64,000 bases of DNA from Paenibacillus sp. VTT E-133291 (GTDB lineage Bacteria > Bacillota > Bacilli > Paenibacillales > Paenibacillaceae): positions 62,001 to 126,000 of the forward strand of contig NZ_NFVA01000002.1 of NCBI RefSeq assembly GCF_002264395.1, given 5' to 3'. Shown one piece after another: positions 19,240-28,388 of this stretch. The translations under genes and the position numbers were made by a program. The notes under the pieces are model-generated. The model was not told the origin of the DNA, did no database searches, and saw only the letters and a program-made list of their open reading frames with translations. The stretch's first letter is position 1. Each line of letters begins with the position of its first letter.

Positions 19240-19325
19240 CGTTATTATGATGTATTTATTCGAATCGCTAGTACTAGGAAACGATATAAATAAAAAGTTA
19301 ATTAATCTAAAGGGGGAAAATAGAA

Positions 19326-20843
19326 ATGAAAGCGAAAAAAAGTTTAACGCTGGCTCTTGTAGGAACAATGCTTTTGTCTGGCCTTCTTGCTGGATGTGGT
19401 TCGAATAATAATACAAATGCTGCTAAAGAAACAAACAATTCAGCGGCTGCAGGGAATTCAGCAGAGAATACATCGGGATTAAAGCCATATGAGCTGAAGA
19501 TGTATTTAATTGGTGGACCTCAAAAGGATTTGGATCTTGTACTAAAAGAAGTTAATAAATATACCCAAGAAAAAATTAATGCGACGTTGAACATTACGAT
19601 GTTCGATTGGGGCGATTACGATAAGAAGATGCAAGTCATCACCGCTTCTGGTGAGCCTTATGACATTGCCTTTACCTCTTCTTGGACAAATGATTTCCGC
19701 CGTAACGCAGCTAATGGTACCTTCTTGGGTCTGAACGATTTGCTAGATAAGTATGGAAAGGAAACGAAAGAAGTTTTGGACCCTCGTTTCTTAGAAGGAA
19801 CTAAGATTAAAGGTGAGATCTACGGTGTTCCTGTAAATAAGGAGCTTGGACAGCAATGGGTATGGCGCTTCAATAAGAAATATGTTGATAAATACAACAT
19901 GGACATTTCCAATATTCGTACATTGGATGATCTAGAGCCACTTCTTAAAACAATTAAAGAGAATGAGCCTGCGGATATTACACCGCTAGCTGTTCCTAAA
20001 GGCTTTAAACCATTCATGCCATTTGACTATGTACTAGGTGATGAGTTACCTATCGGGGTCTATATGGATTCCACAGATGGCAAGGTTGTTAATATTCTGG
20101 AGACACCTGAACTTGCAACATCGTTAGATACGATGCGTAGACTTTACACAGCAGGTTACTTACGTCCAGACGTTGCAACCCTTGAAGGTATTGATAACAT
20201 TAAGACAGGTAAATGGTTTGCCGATCGCGAAATCACACAGCCTTATGCAGAAAAAGGTTGGTCTCGTTCAGCAGGTTATGAAATTGTAACTTCGCCTATG
20301 CATGAGCCTTATGTATATACACAATCCGCCGCAGGTTCGATGCACGCTATTTCCGTAACCTCAGGTGATCCTGAACGGGCTATGATGTTCTTGAATCTTT
20401 TGAACACAGATAAGTACTTACGCAACTTGCTCAACTATGGTATTGAAGGCACTCATTATAAGAAAATCTCCGAAAATGTCATTGAAGATCTGCCAGCTAT
20501 GCAAGATAGCTATGCAATGCCAGGCTTCACGCTTGGAAATATGTTACTGACTTATCTGCATGCAGATGACCCTGCTGATAAATGGGATGCTTTCAAGAAG
20601 TTTAATGATTCTTCAAAAGAAGCCCCTACCTTCGGTTTTGCATTTGACCCTACACCTGTAAAAACAGAAGTAGCAGCCATCAACAACGTAACTAAAGAAT
20701 TTATGCCAGCGCTATACACAGGTTCTGTTGATCCTAAAACATATCTGCCAAAAGCAACCAAGAAATTTAAAGAAGCTGGACTGGAAAAAGTCATTGCTGA
20801 AGTTCAAAAGCAACTTGATGAGTGGAACCAGACAAAGAAATAA
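19326..20843 (+). CDS. Sugar ABC transporter substrate-binding lipoprotein, LplA type
   Basis: A 505-residue extracellular lipoprotein. The signal peptide ends at the lipobox LLAGC, so the Cys should be lipidated. A Thr/Asn/Ser-rich linker leads to a large type-1 solute-binding domain of the DUF3502-free LplA group. It presumably captures mannose-containing oligosaccharides, judged from the glycosidases encoded behind it. A strong AAAGGGGG site precedes the start. A perfect hairpin follows the gene, which may let it be expressed above the downstream enzymes. Confidence 0.9.
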   Translation: MKAKKSLTLALVGTMLLSGLLAGCGSNNNTNAAKETNNSAAAGNSAENTSGLKPYELKMYLIGGPQKDLDLVLKEVNKYTQEKINATLNITMFDWGDYDKKMQVITASGEPYDIAFTSSWTNDFRRNAANGTFLGLNDLLDKYGKETKEVLDPRFLEGTKIKGEIYGVPVNKELGQQWVWRFNKKYVDKYNMDISNIRTLDDLEPLLKTIKENEPADITPLAVPKGFKPFMPFDYVLGDELPIGVYMDSTDGKVVNILETPELATSLDTMRRLYTAGYLRPDVATLEGIDNIKTGKWFADREITQPYAEKGWSRSAGYEIVTSPMHEPYVYTQSAAGSMHAISVTSGDPERAMMFLNLLNTDKYLRNLLNYGIEGTHYKKISENVIEDLPAMQDSYAMPGFTLGNMLLTYLHADDPADKWDAFKKFNDSSKEAPTFGFAFDPTPVKTEVAAINNVTKEFMPALYTGSVDPKTYLPKATKKFKEAGLEKVIAEVQKQLDEWNQTKK

Positions 20844-20902
20844 GCTTTGAACGTAACAAAACGCCTACGATTAATCTAAAGGTAACACAAATAGGATTAG
20901 TG

Positions 20903-20929
20903 GAGACGGGCAGCTATGCTGCCCGTCTC
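20903..20929 (+). promoter_or_regulatory. Perfect intercistronic hairpin after the binding-protein gene
   Basis: GAGACGGGCAGC pairs without mismatch with GCTGCCCGTCTC around a three-base loop. There is no T run (TCTATCTATA follows), so it is probably a partial terminator or a 3' stabiliser rather than a full stop. Genes on both sides keep the same direction. Confidence 0.6.
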
Positions 20930-20966
20930 TCTATCTATACTCATTTTTATCAAGAGGAGTGGGAAT

Positions 20967-22286
20967 ATGGAACAATTTAGACTGCCAACGATCTCAATGC
21001 CGAAGCTTCCGCTTCCACAAGCGATTCAAGAGGTATTGAACGAAGCAGAGGAGAAATTAGCTCATCGGCCTAAACTACTGCAGCTCTTCAAGAACTGCTT
21101 CCCGAATACACTTGAGACAACGACTAAGCTCATGGATGATGGAACAACATTCATCATTACTGGTGATATCCCTGCTTCCTGGTTGCGGGATTCTGTAGAG
21201 CAGGTTATGCACTATGTGCCATTTGCGAAGAATGACCCGGATCTTCAACGTATCATTAGCGGTCTAATTAAACGACATATTCAGTATATACATATTGATC
21301 CGTACGCCAATGCGTTTAACGAAACAGCAAATGACTGGCATTGGAGCACTAGCGATATTACGGAAATGTCCCCTTGGGTGTGGGAACGTAAATTCGAGAT
21401 CGATTCTCTCTGTTTTTCTATGCGTCTGGCTTATGCCTATTGGAAAGAAACGGGGAAGACTGATATATTCGACGCCGGATTTAAGGCAGCAATGGTCAAA
21501 ATATTCAACTTATTTAAAACTGAACAGCGCCATAACGAATTATCTCCATACCGTTTTACGCGTAATAACGGAATTCCTGAAGATACGCTGCGCAACAACG
21601 GCCTTGGTATGCCTGTAAATTACACGGGTATGGTCTGGTCAGGGTTCCGATCAAGCGATGATGCTTGCGACTTCCATTACAATATCCCGGGGAATATGTT
21701 CGCCGTTGTTGCCTTACGTCATATGCAGGAATTCGCAGAATGGGTATTCCGTGATCTTGAATTTCTAAAAGAGCTTAAAGCATTAGAAGCGGACATTGAT
21801 CATGGCATCAAGCTGTATGGGATTTACCGTCATCCTAAGTTTGGTCCAATCTACGCCTACGAGACCGATGGGTATGGCAACTACTGCTTGATGGATGATG
21901 CGGGAACACCGGGACTCATGTCGATTCCTTATCTCGGCTATGTTACGGCAGAGGATGAGATTTATCAGAATACACGCCGATTTGCGCTGAGCAAGGAGAA
22001 TCCTTTTTACTTTGAAGGAACCGCAGCGAAAGGGATTGGCAGTCCACATACTCCGAAAGATTATATCTGGCATATGGCATTGTCTATGCAAGGTTTGACG
22101 GCTTCTACGAAGGAAGAGAAGCTGGACATGCTTGCGATGCTAGAGTCAACAGATGCGGGGACTGGTTTTATGCATGAAGGATTTCATGTCGATGACCCGA
22201 ATATATTCACTAGGAAATGGTTCGCTTGGTCCAATAGTCTGTTCTCCCAACTCGTCTATAAAGCGATGAAGGAAGGACTACTATGA
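20967..22286 (+). CDS. GH125 exo-alpha-1,6-mannosidase
   Basis: This 439-residue protein belongs to the family formerly called DUF1237, with ITGDIPASWLRDSVEQV, TNDWHW-like NETANDWHWSTSD and the SGFRSSDDAC segment that holds the catalytic acid in characterised members. GH125 enzymes are inverting, metal-independent exo-alpha-1,6-mannosidases acting on N-glycan core and yeast mannan. It has no signal peptide and so acts inside the cell. The start at ATG 20967 follows AGAGGAGTGG; an upstream ATG lies in the hairpin loop and is not used. Its stop overlaps the next start by four bases (ATGA). Confidence 0.92.
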   Translation: MEQFRLPTISMPKLPLPQAIQEVLNEAEEKLAHRPKLLQLFKNCFPNTLETTTKLMDDGTTFIITGDIPASWLRDSVEQVMHYVPFAKNDPDLQRIISGLIKRHIQYIHIDPYANAFNETANDWHWSTSDITEMSPWVWERKFEIDSLCFSMRLAYAYWKETGKTDIFDAGFKAAMVKIFNLFKTEQRHNELSPYRFTRNNGIPEDTLRNNGLGMPVNYTGMVWSGFRSSDDACDFHYNIPGNMFAVVALRHMQEFAEWVFRDLEFLKELKALEADIDHGIKLYGIYRHPKFGPIYAYETDGYGNYCLMDDAGTPGLMSIPYLGYVTAEDEIYQNTRRFALSKENPFYFEGTAAKGIGSPHTPKDYIWHMALSMQGLTASTKEEKLDMLAMLESTDAGTGFMHEGFHVDDPNIFTRKWFAWSNSLFSQLVYKAMKEGLL

Positions 22287-25200
22287 GCAGCCCTAACAGA
22301 CCTGTAATTATATTCTATGATTCTGATTTTCCGATTTCGAATTCGATTCCTAGCGATGCGATTAAATTCATGCGTGAGTTCGGTACGATTGTGAATGGAG
22401 ATCAGCTTGCAGCAGCGCTTAGGGAAACCGAAGGCGGCTGTTTCATTAATCTGCATGCACCCTATTTTCCAAAAGCGGCATGGATAGACATTCTTGGATA
22501 TTTGCAGAGAGGTGGCGGGCTGATCAGCATTGGAGGTGCCCCCTTCAAACAACCCGTTCGCTGGAAAAATGAACAATGGCATGTGGAAGCGGAGCAGACT
22601 TCATATCATCAAGAGCTGTATATTCATGAGGCATTACGTGTTGATTGTTCTCGTAATCAATCCTTGCTAGCATCAGATGTCATTCCTTTGCTTAAGGGTC
22701 AAGAAGCTCTCTTTTCAGCGAGTGAAGAGACATGGAACCTTGTGCCACATACGACGAAGACGAGTGATTTGCCCCATCAAATGGGGTCGGCAGGTCCGAT
22801 GAGCACACGCATTTACCCGCTTTTGAAGGGAATTACGCATGAGGACCGGGAAACTGCCGCTCCAGTAGTTCTTTGGGAGAATACGATTGGTTTATTTGCA
22901 GGCTCACGCTGGTTGTTCGTAAATACGGCTGCAACGTCTTCTTTATGGAAGGAAAAAGGGCTGTCCGCGATGTCTGAGTGGGTTCGTTTCTGCAGTAAGG
23001 GTGTAACGGAAATGTGGGTTAAGCCAAATTACGCGTCATATGAGCCAGGAGAACGCGCTTCTCTGACACTTCAGATTCAGCAGCTTGAGCGGGTAAAACC
23101 TTCTTTGCGAAATGAAGACAAATGGAAGTTAACAATGTATGTTGAGCATGAATCCGATCCCTCCTTGCGTTGGTCCCACAGTTTGGAGATGAAGGCTAAT
23201 GCTGAGCTTAACATCGTTCGGGTGCCTATTCCTCTGGAAATTAGGAGCGGTCTATTCCAAGTGATCTGCGAAGCGGAAGCCAGTGATGGTGAGGTCCGTA
23301 TTCTTCGTCAAGGGTTCTGGGGGCATGCCCCTGAACTTCTTGCAGCAGGTCAACCGGTAACGAGTGGTAGAGATTATTTCATAAAAGATGGGCGTCCGCT
23401 ACCTGTTGTGGGGATGACATATATGACGAGTGATGTGGCACGGAAATTTCTATTTCTGCCGAACGTCGGGGTATGGGATCGCGATATGGATCAAATGCGG
23501 AAGGCAGGGATTAACTGGATCCGAACAGGAATCTGGACGGCTTATCGCAATGTGATGCAAGACGATGGTCATGTTTCAGAAGAGGTACTGCGAGCGATTG
23601 ATGCCTTTATCATGACGGCGAAGAAGCATGATCTTCAGGTGACTTTCACGTTCTTCTCCTTCACACCGGAAACGTGGGGTGGGGTAAATCCTTACTTGGA
23701 TCCCCAAAGTGTTGAGGCTCAGAAGCGGTTCATTCGTTCTATTGTATCTCGTCATAAAGCGTCTTCGAATGTAGATTGGGATCTTATTAATGAACCGTCG
23801 ATGTTTGATCCGGTACGGATTTTCTCGGAGGGTCCGAGTTCATGTCATGATCGCTTCGAGCAACAAGCTTTCATAGAATGGCTTCGGCATAGACATGGGG
23901 AAATCGAAGTGCTACAGGAACGTTGGAATATGACACCCGCACAGCTTCCAGACTTTGCATCGGCAGGGCTGCCAGAAGCGAAAGAGATGAACTTCGATGT
24001 ACAGGATATGCACAGCGCTAAAAGAGGGACACGTTGGCTTGATTATTGCTTGTTCTCTATGGATATGCATAACCGGTGGGTGAAGCAGTTATATGACACC
24101 ATTAAGGAGCAATGTCCAGATCAGATGGTTACGGTTGGGCAGGATGAAGGGCTAGGGGCACAGCGACCTTCGCCGTTCTTCTACGAGGAGGCGGTGGATT
24201 ACACCACTGTACATTCCTGGTGGTTTAATGATTATCTGGTGTGGGATGGCATCTTTGCCAAGACGCCTAATAAGCCAAACCTGATTCAAGAAACCGGCGT
24301 CATGTATGTAGAAACTCCTGATGGACGAGCCAAACGTTCGGAGCTAGAGCTGCGAAATCTGCTCGAACGCAAATATGCCTATGCGTTTGGAACTGCTGGT
24401 GCGGGGGCCATACACTGGATTTGGAATACGAACTTCTATATGGATAATGCGAATGAGTCCCATATCGGAGCATTGAGAGCAGATGGAACCGAAAAGCCAG
24501 AGGCGGATGTCTCTTATGACTTCGGGAAGTTTATAGAGGGCATTCGTGACGTATTTGGAGATCGGAAACTGGAAGAGATCGCTGTGGTGTTTCCGTATTC
24601 GAATGATTTCTCTAACCGGAAGCTGGCTTTCGCTGCTACAACAGAGCTTACCCGTATTCTTTCATATGATCTGAAGATGCCTTTCAGAGGGGTTTCTGAA
24701 TACCACTTGGATGATTTGGAGAAGCACCCTGTGAAGCTTATTATGCTGCCAAGCGCGCATAACTTCGATGATGCAGCGATGGAAAGGCTGTTACGCATCG
24801 TTGAAGCAACAGGTGCGGTATTACTTGCTACAGGCCCGCTCGACATTGATGCTTACTGGCGTTCTTCAGAGCGCTTAAGTGATATTCTCGGCAAGCGTGA
24901 ATTGCGTAATGTGCGCCGTGAAGAAGTGCTTAGCCTTCAAGGTCAAGAACTACCCGTCTCCTTCGGTCACCGGCGGATTGCTGAGGTATCGAAGGAAACG
25001 ATGATTCACGAATCCGGCGGAAGTGGAAGTTCTGCCATAGATACTGTCGTGAATATTCCACTCGGCAAAGGCCGGCTCCTATGGAGTCCACTGCCCGTTG
25101 AATTGAGCGACCGAAGTGACACTACAGCTGCACTGTACAGCTACGCGATGACTTCTGCTCGTGTGGAGTGTGATTTGGAATGGATTAGTGGTGGGAACTT

Positions 25201-25441
25201 AGCAGGCATCTATGGACGGAAATTGAGCTTTGATACGGGGGCGCTGTTCACCTTCGTGTCGGAATATGCTCAGGATGTGAACATAGAGGTAATAGATTCG
25301 GCTACTGGCCGGACCTACGCATTCCTATTAGAACAGGAACGTTCTGTCCTGTTCGCTACGGATACTAAAGGAAATCTGCTTGGCGTGTATCGCCCGCAGG
25401 AAGTAGAAATCCATTTAACTTATCCACAGCTACTACATTAA
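22283..25441 (+). CDS. Large clan GH-A glycoside hydrolase of unclear family (GH42-like layout)
   Basis: The 1052-residue protein starts with an amidotransferase-like alpha/beta domain (about 1-240), then a beta-sandwich (about 245-345), a TIM barrel (about 360-720) and a second amidotransferase-like domain (about 740-900). Barrel motifs fit clan GH-A: acid/base Glu504 in DLINEPSMF and a likely nucleophile Glu670 in LIQETGVM. I cannot place it in a named GH family from motifs alone. Tightly coupled between GH125 and GH38 alpha-mannosidase genes and without a signal peptide, it is a good candidate for the beta-mannosidase needed to cleave Man-beta-GlcNAc, but beta-galactosidase or another exo-activity is possible. 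Confidence 0.7.
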   Translation: MSSPNRPVIIFYDSDFPISNSIPSDAIKFMREFGTIVNGDQLAAALRETEGGCFINLHAPYFPKAAWIDILGYLQRGGGLISIGGAPFKQPVRWKNEQWHVEAEQTSYHQELYIHEALRVDCSRNQSLLASDVIPLLKGQEALFSASEETWNLVPHTTKTSDLPHQMGSAGPMSTRIYPLLKGITHEDRETAAPVVLWENTIGLFAGSRWLFVNTAATSSLWKEKGLSAMSEWVRFCSKGVTEMWVKPNYASYEPGERASLTLQIQQLERVKPSLRNEDKWKLTMYVEHESDPSLRWSHSLEMKANAELNIVRVPIPLEIRSGLFQVICEAEASDGEVRILRQGFWGHAPELLAAGQPVTSGRDYFIKDGRPLPVVGMTYMTSDVARKFLFLPNVGVWDRDMDQMRKAGINWIRTGIWTAYRNVMQDDGHVSEEVLRAIDAFIMTAKKHDLQVTFTFFSFTPETWGGVNPYLDPQSVEAQKRFIRSIVSRHKASSNVDWDLINEPSMFDPVRIFSEGPSSCHDRFEQQAFIEWLRHRHGEIEVLQERWNMTPAQLPDFASAGLPEAKEMNFDVQDMHSAKRGTRWLDYCLFSMDMHNRWVKQLYDTIKEQCPDQMVTVGQDEGLGAQRPSPFFYEEAVDYTTVHSWWFNDYLVWDGIFAKTPNKPNLIQETGVMYVETPDGRAKRSELELRNLLERKYAYAFGTAGAGAIHWIWNTNFYMDNANESHIGALRADGTEKPEADVSYDFGKFIEGIRDVFGDRKLEEIAVVFPYSNDFSNRKLAFAATTELTRILSYDLKMPFRGVSEYHLDDLEKHPVKLIMLPSAHNFDDAAMERLLRIVEATGAVLLATGPLDIDAYWRSSERLSDILGKRELRNVRREEVLSLQGQELPVSFGHRRIAEVSKETMIHESGGSGSSAIDTVVNIPLGKGRLLWSPLPVELSDRSDTTAALYSYAMTSARVECDLEWISGGNLAGIYGRKLSFDTGALFTFVSEYAQDVNIEVIDSATGRTYAFLLEQERSVLFATDTKGNLLGVYRPQEVEIHLTYPQLLH

Positions 25442-25485
25442 GCATCTTAGTAGAGAAACGTATTGCATATAAGGAGGTCTTCACT

Positions 25486-28239
25486 TTGGAAAGCTCAGAT
25501 AAATCTATTAAACCTCAGACTGCTCATATCATTTCTCATACCCACTGGGACCGGGAATGGTATCTTCCATATGAAAAGCATCACGTGCGCCTTATTAAAC
25601 TGGTCGATGAATTGCTGGATCGATTGGACGCGGATGGTGAATTTAAGAGTTTCTTTCTGGATGGACAGACCATTATTCTGGAGGATTATCTTCAAGTTCG
25701 TCCCGAAAATCAAGAGCGTCTACAAAAATATATTACGGAAGGTCGTCTTCTGATCGGACCTTGGTATATACTGCAGGATGCTTTCCTTACCAGCGGAGAG
25801 GCAAACGTACGTAATATGCAGATTGGTCATCAGGATTCGAAGCGTTACGGAGAACCTTCCAAAATCGGTTATTTTCCGGACACCTTTGGTCTAGTTGGCC
25901 AGACTCCACAATTAATGAAGCAATCGGGCATTAATAATGCCTTTTTTGGAAGAGGTGTAAAGCCGACTGGATTCAACAATACAGTATCGGACGGTGGATA
26001 TGAATCTTCGTTCTCGGAGCTGGTATGGGAAGGTCCGGATGGATCGAAAGTGCTTGGCATTTTATTTGCAAACTGGTATTCGAATGGAAACGAAGTGCCA
26101 GTGAATGAAGCAGAGGCACAAGAGTTCTGGGAGAAGAAGTTAGCAGATGCGCGGAAATTTGCCTCTACAGGCGAGCTACTATTCATGAACGGCTGCGATC
26201 ATCAGCCGGCTCAGCTGGATTTGCCGGAGGCGATCGAAACTGCGAAGCGGCTATATCCAGATATGGAGTTTGTCCATTCTAACTTCCCTGATTACCTTAA
26301 GGCTGTAGAGGATGTAATGGATCACAACAAATTATCGACCGTAAAGGGCGAACTGCGAAGCCAGCACACTGACGGATGGGGGACGCTAGTGAATACCGCA
26401 TCTGCTCGTGTTTATTTGAAACAGATGAATCAGGAAGGTCAGGTCTTGCTTGAAAAAGTGGCCGAGCCACTTGCTTCGTTCGCGCATTTACTGGGCAAAG
26501 ATTATCCCCATCATCTGTTCACCTATGCCTGGAAGACGCTGATGCAGAATCACCCGCATGACAGCATTTGCGGCTGCAGCGTGGATGAGGTGCATCGAGA
26601 AATGGTCACCCGTTTTGATAAAAGCCGCCATGTAGCAGAGACCATTGTTGATGATAGTAAGCGTGTGATCGCAGATGCGGTTGATACGTCTGGTTTTACA
26701 GCATATGGTGAAGAAGTGCTTCCACTCGTAGTTATGAATACGACCGGATGGAGTCGCACGGGTACAGTGAGCATAGAAATTGATGCGGCACGTCTATATT
26801 TGCGAGAGGGTTTCTCTTTAGAAGAAACAGCCAGCCGTATGAAAGATATTGATTTAAACGGCCGTGAATTAGTAGACGATCAAGGGAATACCATTACATG
26901 CCAGATGGAGGATTTGGGTCTTCAGTTTGGTTATGATTTGCCTGACGATAAATTCCGCCAGCCCTATATGTGCCGCCGAGTAAGACTTACCTTTGAAGCT
27001 GTGCAAGTTCCGGCGCTGGGTCTTTGTGCATATGCGTGGGTTCGCCGTGCTAACGCAGGGTTGCCTATAGCTCCTGAATCTTTGCTTCAAGGGGATCGGG
27101 TGTTGGAGAATGAGGCCATCAAAGTAGTGATCCATGATAATGGTTCATTTACGCTGAGTGACAAAGCCAGTGGCATGACCTACCGGGATCTTGGTGTGTA
27201 TGAGAACACAGGTGATATCGGGAATGAATACATGTATAAACAGCCAGAGGGTGAACAAGCTTTAACGACTAAGGGACTACAGGCGAACATTTGTGTTCTG
27301 GAAAACACACCTTATCGAGCATCTGTGGAAATTAAGCATGACTGGGAGATTCCAGTCTCAGCAGATGATAAGCTGGACGAGGAACAGCGTGCTCTTGTGT
27401 ACTACCCAGAGCGGAAAGCGCAGCGCAGTAGTGACACAGTCATTCTTAAACTTCGTACCGTAATTAGCTTGGAGCGGGGCGGAAAGGGGCTGCATATTGA
27501 AACGACGATAGACAATAAAGCCAAAGATCACCGGATTCGTGCGCTATTTCCGACAGATTTGAACACCGCCACACATCATGTGGATTCGATGTTTGAGGTT
27601 GCGGAGCGGAATATTGAGCCAGCTGCAGAATGGATGAATCCGAGTAATACGCAGCATCAGCAAGCCTTTGTTGATATCAGTAATGACACAGCCGGTCTAA
27701 CCGTCGCTAACTTTGGATTAAATGAATATGAAGTGCTAAGAGACGGTCGTAACACCATTGCGATTACACTACTCCGTAGCGTGGGTGAACTGGGAGACTG
27801 GGGGTTGTTCCCAACTCCAGAAGCGCAGTGTCTCGGAGAGCACGTTGTACGTATGGAGCTCATCCCACACACAGGAGATGGTATAGCCTCAGGTGCTTTT
27901 GCTGAAGCCTATCAATTCCAGATTCCTTGGATCGTATGTCAGACTGATGTACATGAAGGAGCAATTGCTCCGGTGTATACTCCATTCGAATGGGAGAGTC
28001 ATGAGCTCGCATTTTCCTCTCTAAAAATGAACGAGCAGACTGGAGACCTACTGCTTCGCTGGTACAACATGAGTCAGCAGAGTACCGACCTGACCATCCG
28101 TTCAACGATACCGCAGCAGTATTTCTATAAGACGTCGATCCTGGAAGAGGAGAGCCACCCACTCTCTAGTGAAGAGAAAGGCAGTTCGCTCTTACAGATC
28201 GGTCCATGTGAAATTATAACGATTGGTATTCGGAGATAA
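25486..28239 (+). CDS. GH38 alpha-mannosidase (MngB-like)
   Basis: A 917-residue zinc-dependent alpha-mannosidase. The first zinc motif is very near the N-terminus, HTHWDREW (His18, Asp22), and the nucleophile is Asp132 in GYFPDTFG. A second GH38 landmark, MQNHPHDSICGCSVDEVH, is near residue 360. This short N-terminus matches the MngB/YbgG branch rather than the longer class II type at 10356. It is cytoplasmic by the absence of a signal. It starts at TTG 25486, seven bases after AAGGAGGT. It is the last gene of the mannoside operon, closed by the terminator at 28249-28298. Confidence 0.92.
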   Translation: MESSDKSIKPQTAHIISHTHWDREWYLPYEKHHVRLIKLVDELLDRLDADGEFKSFFLDGQTIILEDYLQVRPENQERLQKYITEGRLLIGPWYILQDAFLTSGEANVRNMQIGHQDSKRYGEPSKIGYFPDTFGLVGQTPQLMKQSGINNAFFGRGVKPTGFNNTVSDGGYESSFSELVWEGPDGSKVLGILFANWYSNGNEVPVNEAEAQEFWEKKLADARKFASTGELLFMNGCDHQPAQLDLPEAIETAKRLYPDMEFVHSNFPDYLKAVEDVMDHNKLSTVKGELRSQHTDGWGTLVNTASARVYLKQMNQEGQVLLEKVAEPLASFAHLLGKDYPHHLFTYAWKTLMQNHPHDSICGCSVDEVHREMVTRFDKSRHVAETIVDDSKRVIADAVDTSGFTAYGEEVLPLVVMNTTGWSRTGTVSIEIDAARLYLREGFSLEETASRMKDIDLNGRELVDDQGNTITCQMEDLGLQFGYDLPDDKFRQPYMCRRVRLTFEAVQVPALGLCAYAWVRRANAGLPIAPESLLQGDRVLENEAIKVVIHDNGSFTLSDKASGMTYRDLGVYENTGDIGNEYMYKQPEGEQALTTKGLQANICVLENTPYRASVEIKHDWEIPVSADDKLDEEQRALVYYPERKAQRSSDTVILKLRTVISLERGGKGLHIETTIDNKAKDHRIRALFPTDLNTATHHVDSMFEVAERNIEPAAEWMNPSNTQHQQAFVDISNDTAGLTVANFGLNEYEVLRDGRNTIAITLLRSVGELGDWGLFPTPEAQCLGEHVVRMELIPHTGDGIASGAFAEAYQFQIPWIVCQTDVHEGAIAPVYTPFEWESHELAFSSLKMNEQTGDLLLRWYNMSQQSTDLTIRSTIPQQYFYKTSILEEESHPLSSEEKGSSLLQIGPCEIITIGIRR

Positions 28240-28248
28240 TATGAATAT

Positions 28249-28298
28249 AAAGACGATAGTTAACCTAGGCATCAGCTTGGGAGCTATCGTCTTTTTTT
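28249..28298 (+). terminator. Terminator of the mannoside operon
   Basis: AAAGACGATAG pairs with CTATCGTCTTT around a 24-base loop, with a T run at the end of the right arm. It separates the mannoside operon from the IclR cassette. Confidence 0.85.
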
Positions 28299-28341
28299 AA
28301 AAAAAAGATTGCCAAATATAACTAATAAAATTAAAATTAGT

Positions 28342-28369
28342 TTGTATAGAAAACTTGGTTTTGTATAAT
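28342..28369 (+). promoter_or_regulatory. Promoter of the IclR/fucose cassette with embedded palindrome
   Basis: An extended -10, TGTATAAT (hexamer 28364-28369), lies 16 bp after a weak -35, TTGTAT (28342-28347). The spacer holds the inverted repeat AAAAC-TTG-GTTTT (28350-28362), well placed to be the IclR operator. Transcription would start about 15 bp before the iclR-type start codon. Confidence 0.6.
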
Positions 28370-28388
28370 GTTCGAAGGAGGTGCTCAC

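Noticed and set aside
28368..28388. Alternative start of the IclR-type gene
   Set aside because: The ATG is part of the TATAATG -10 region and upstream of the strong AAGGAGGTG site.
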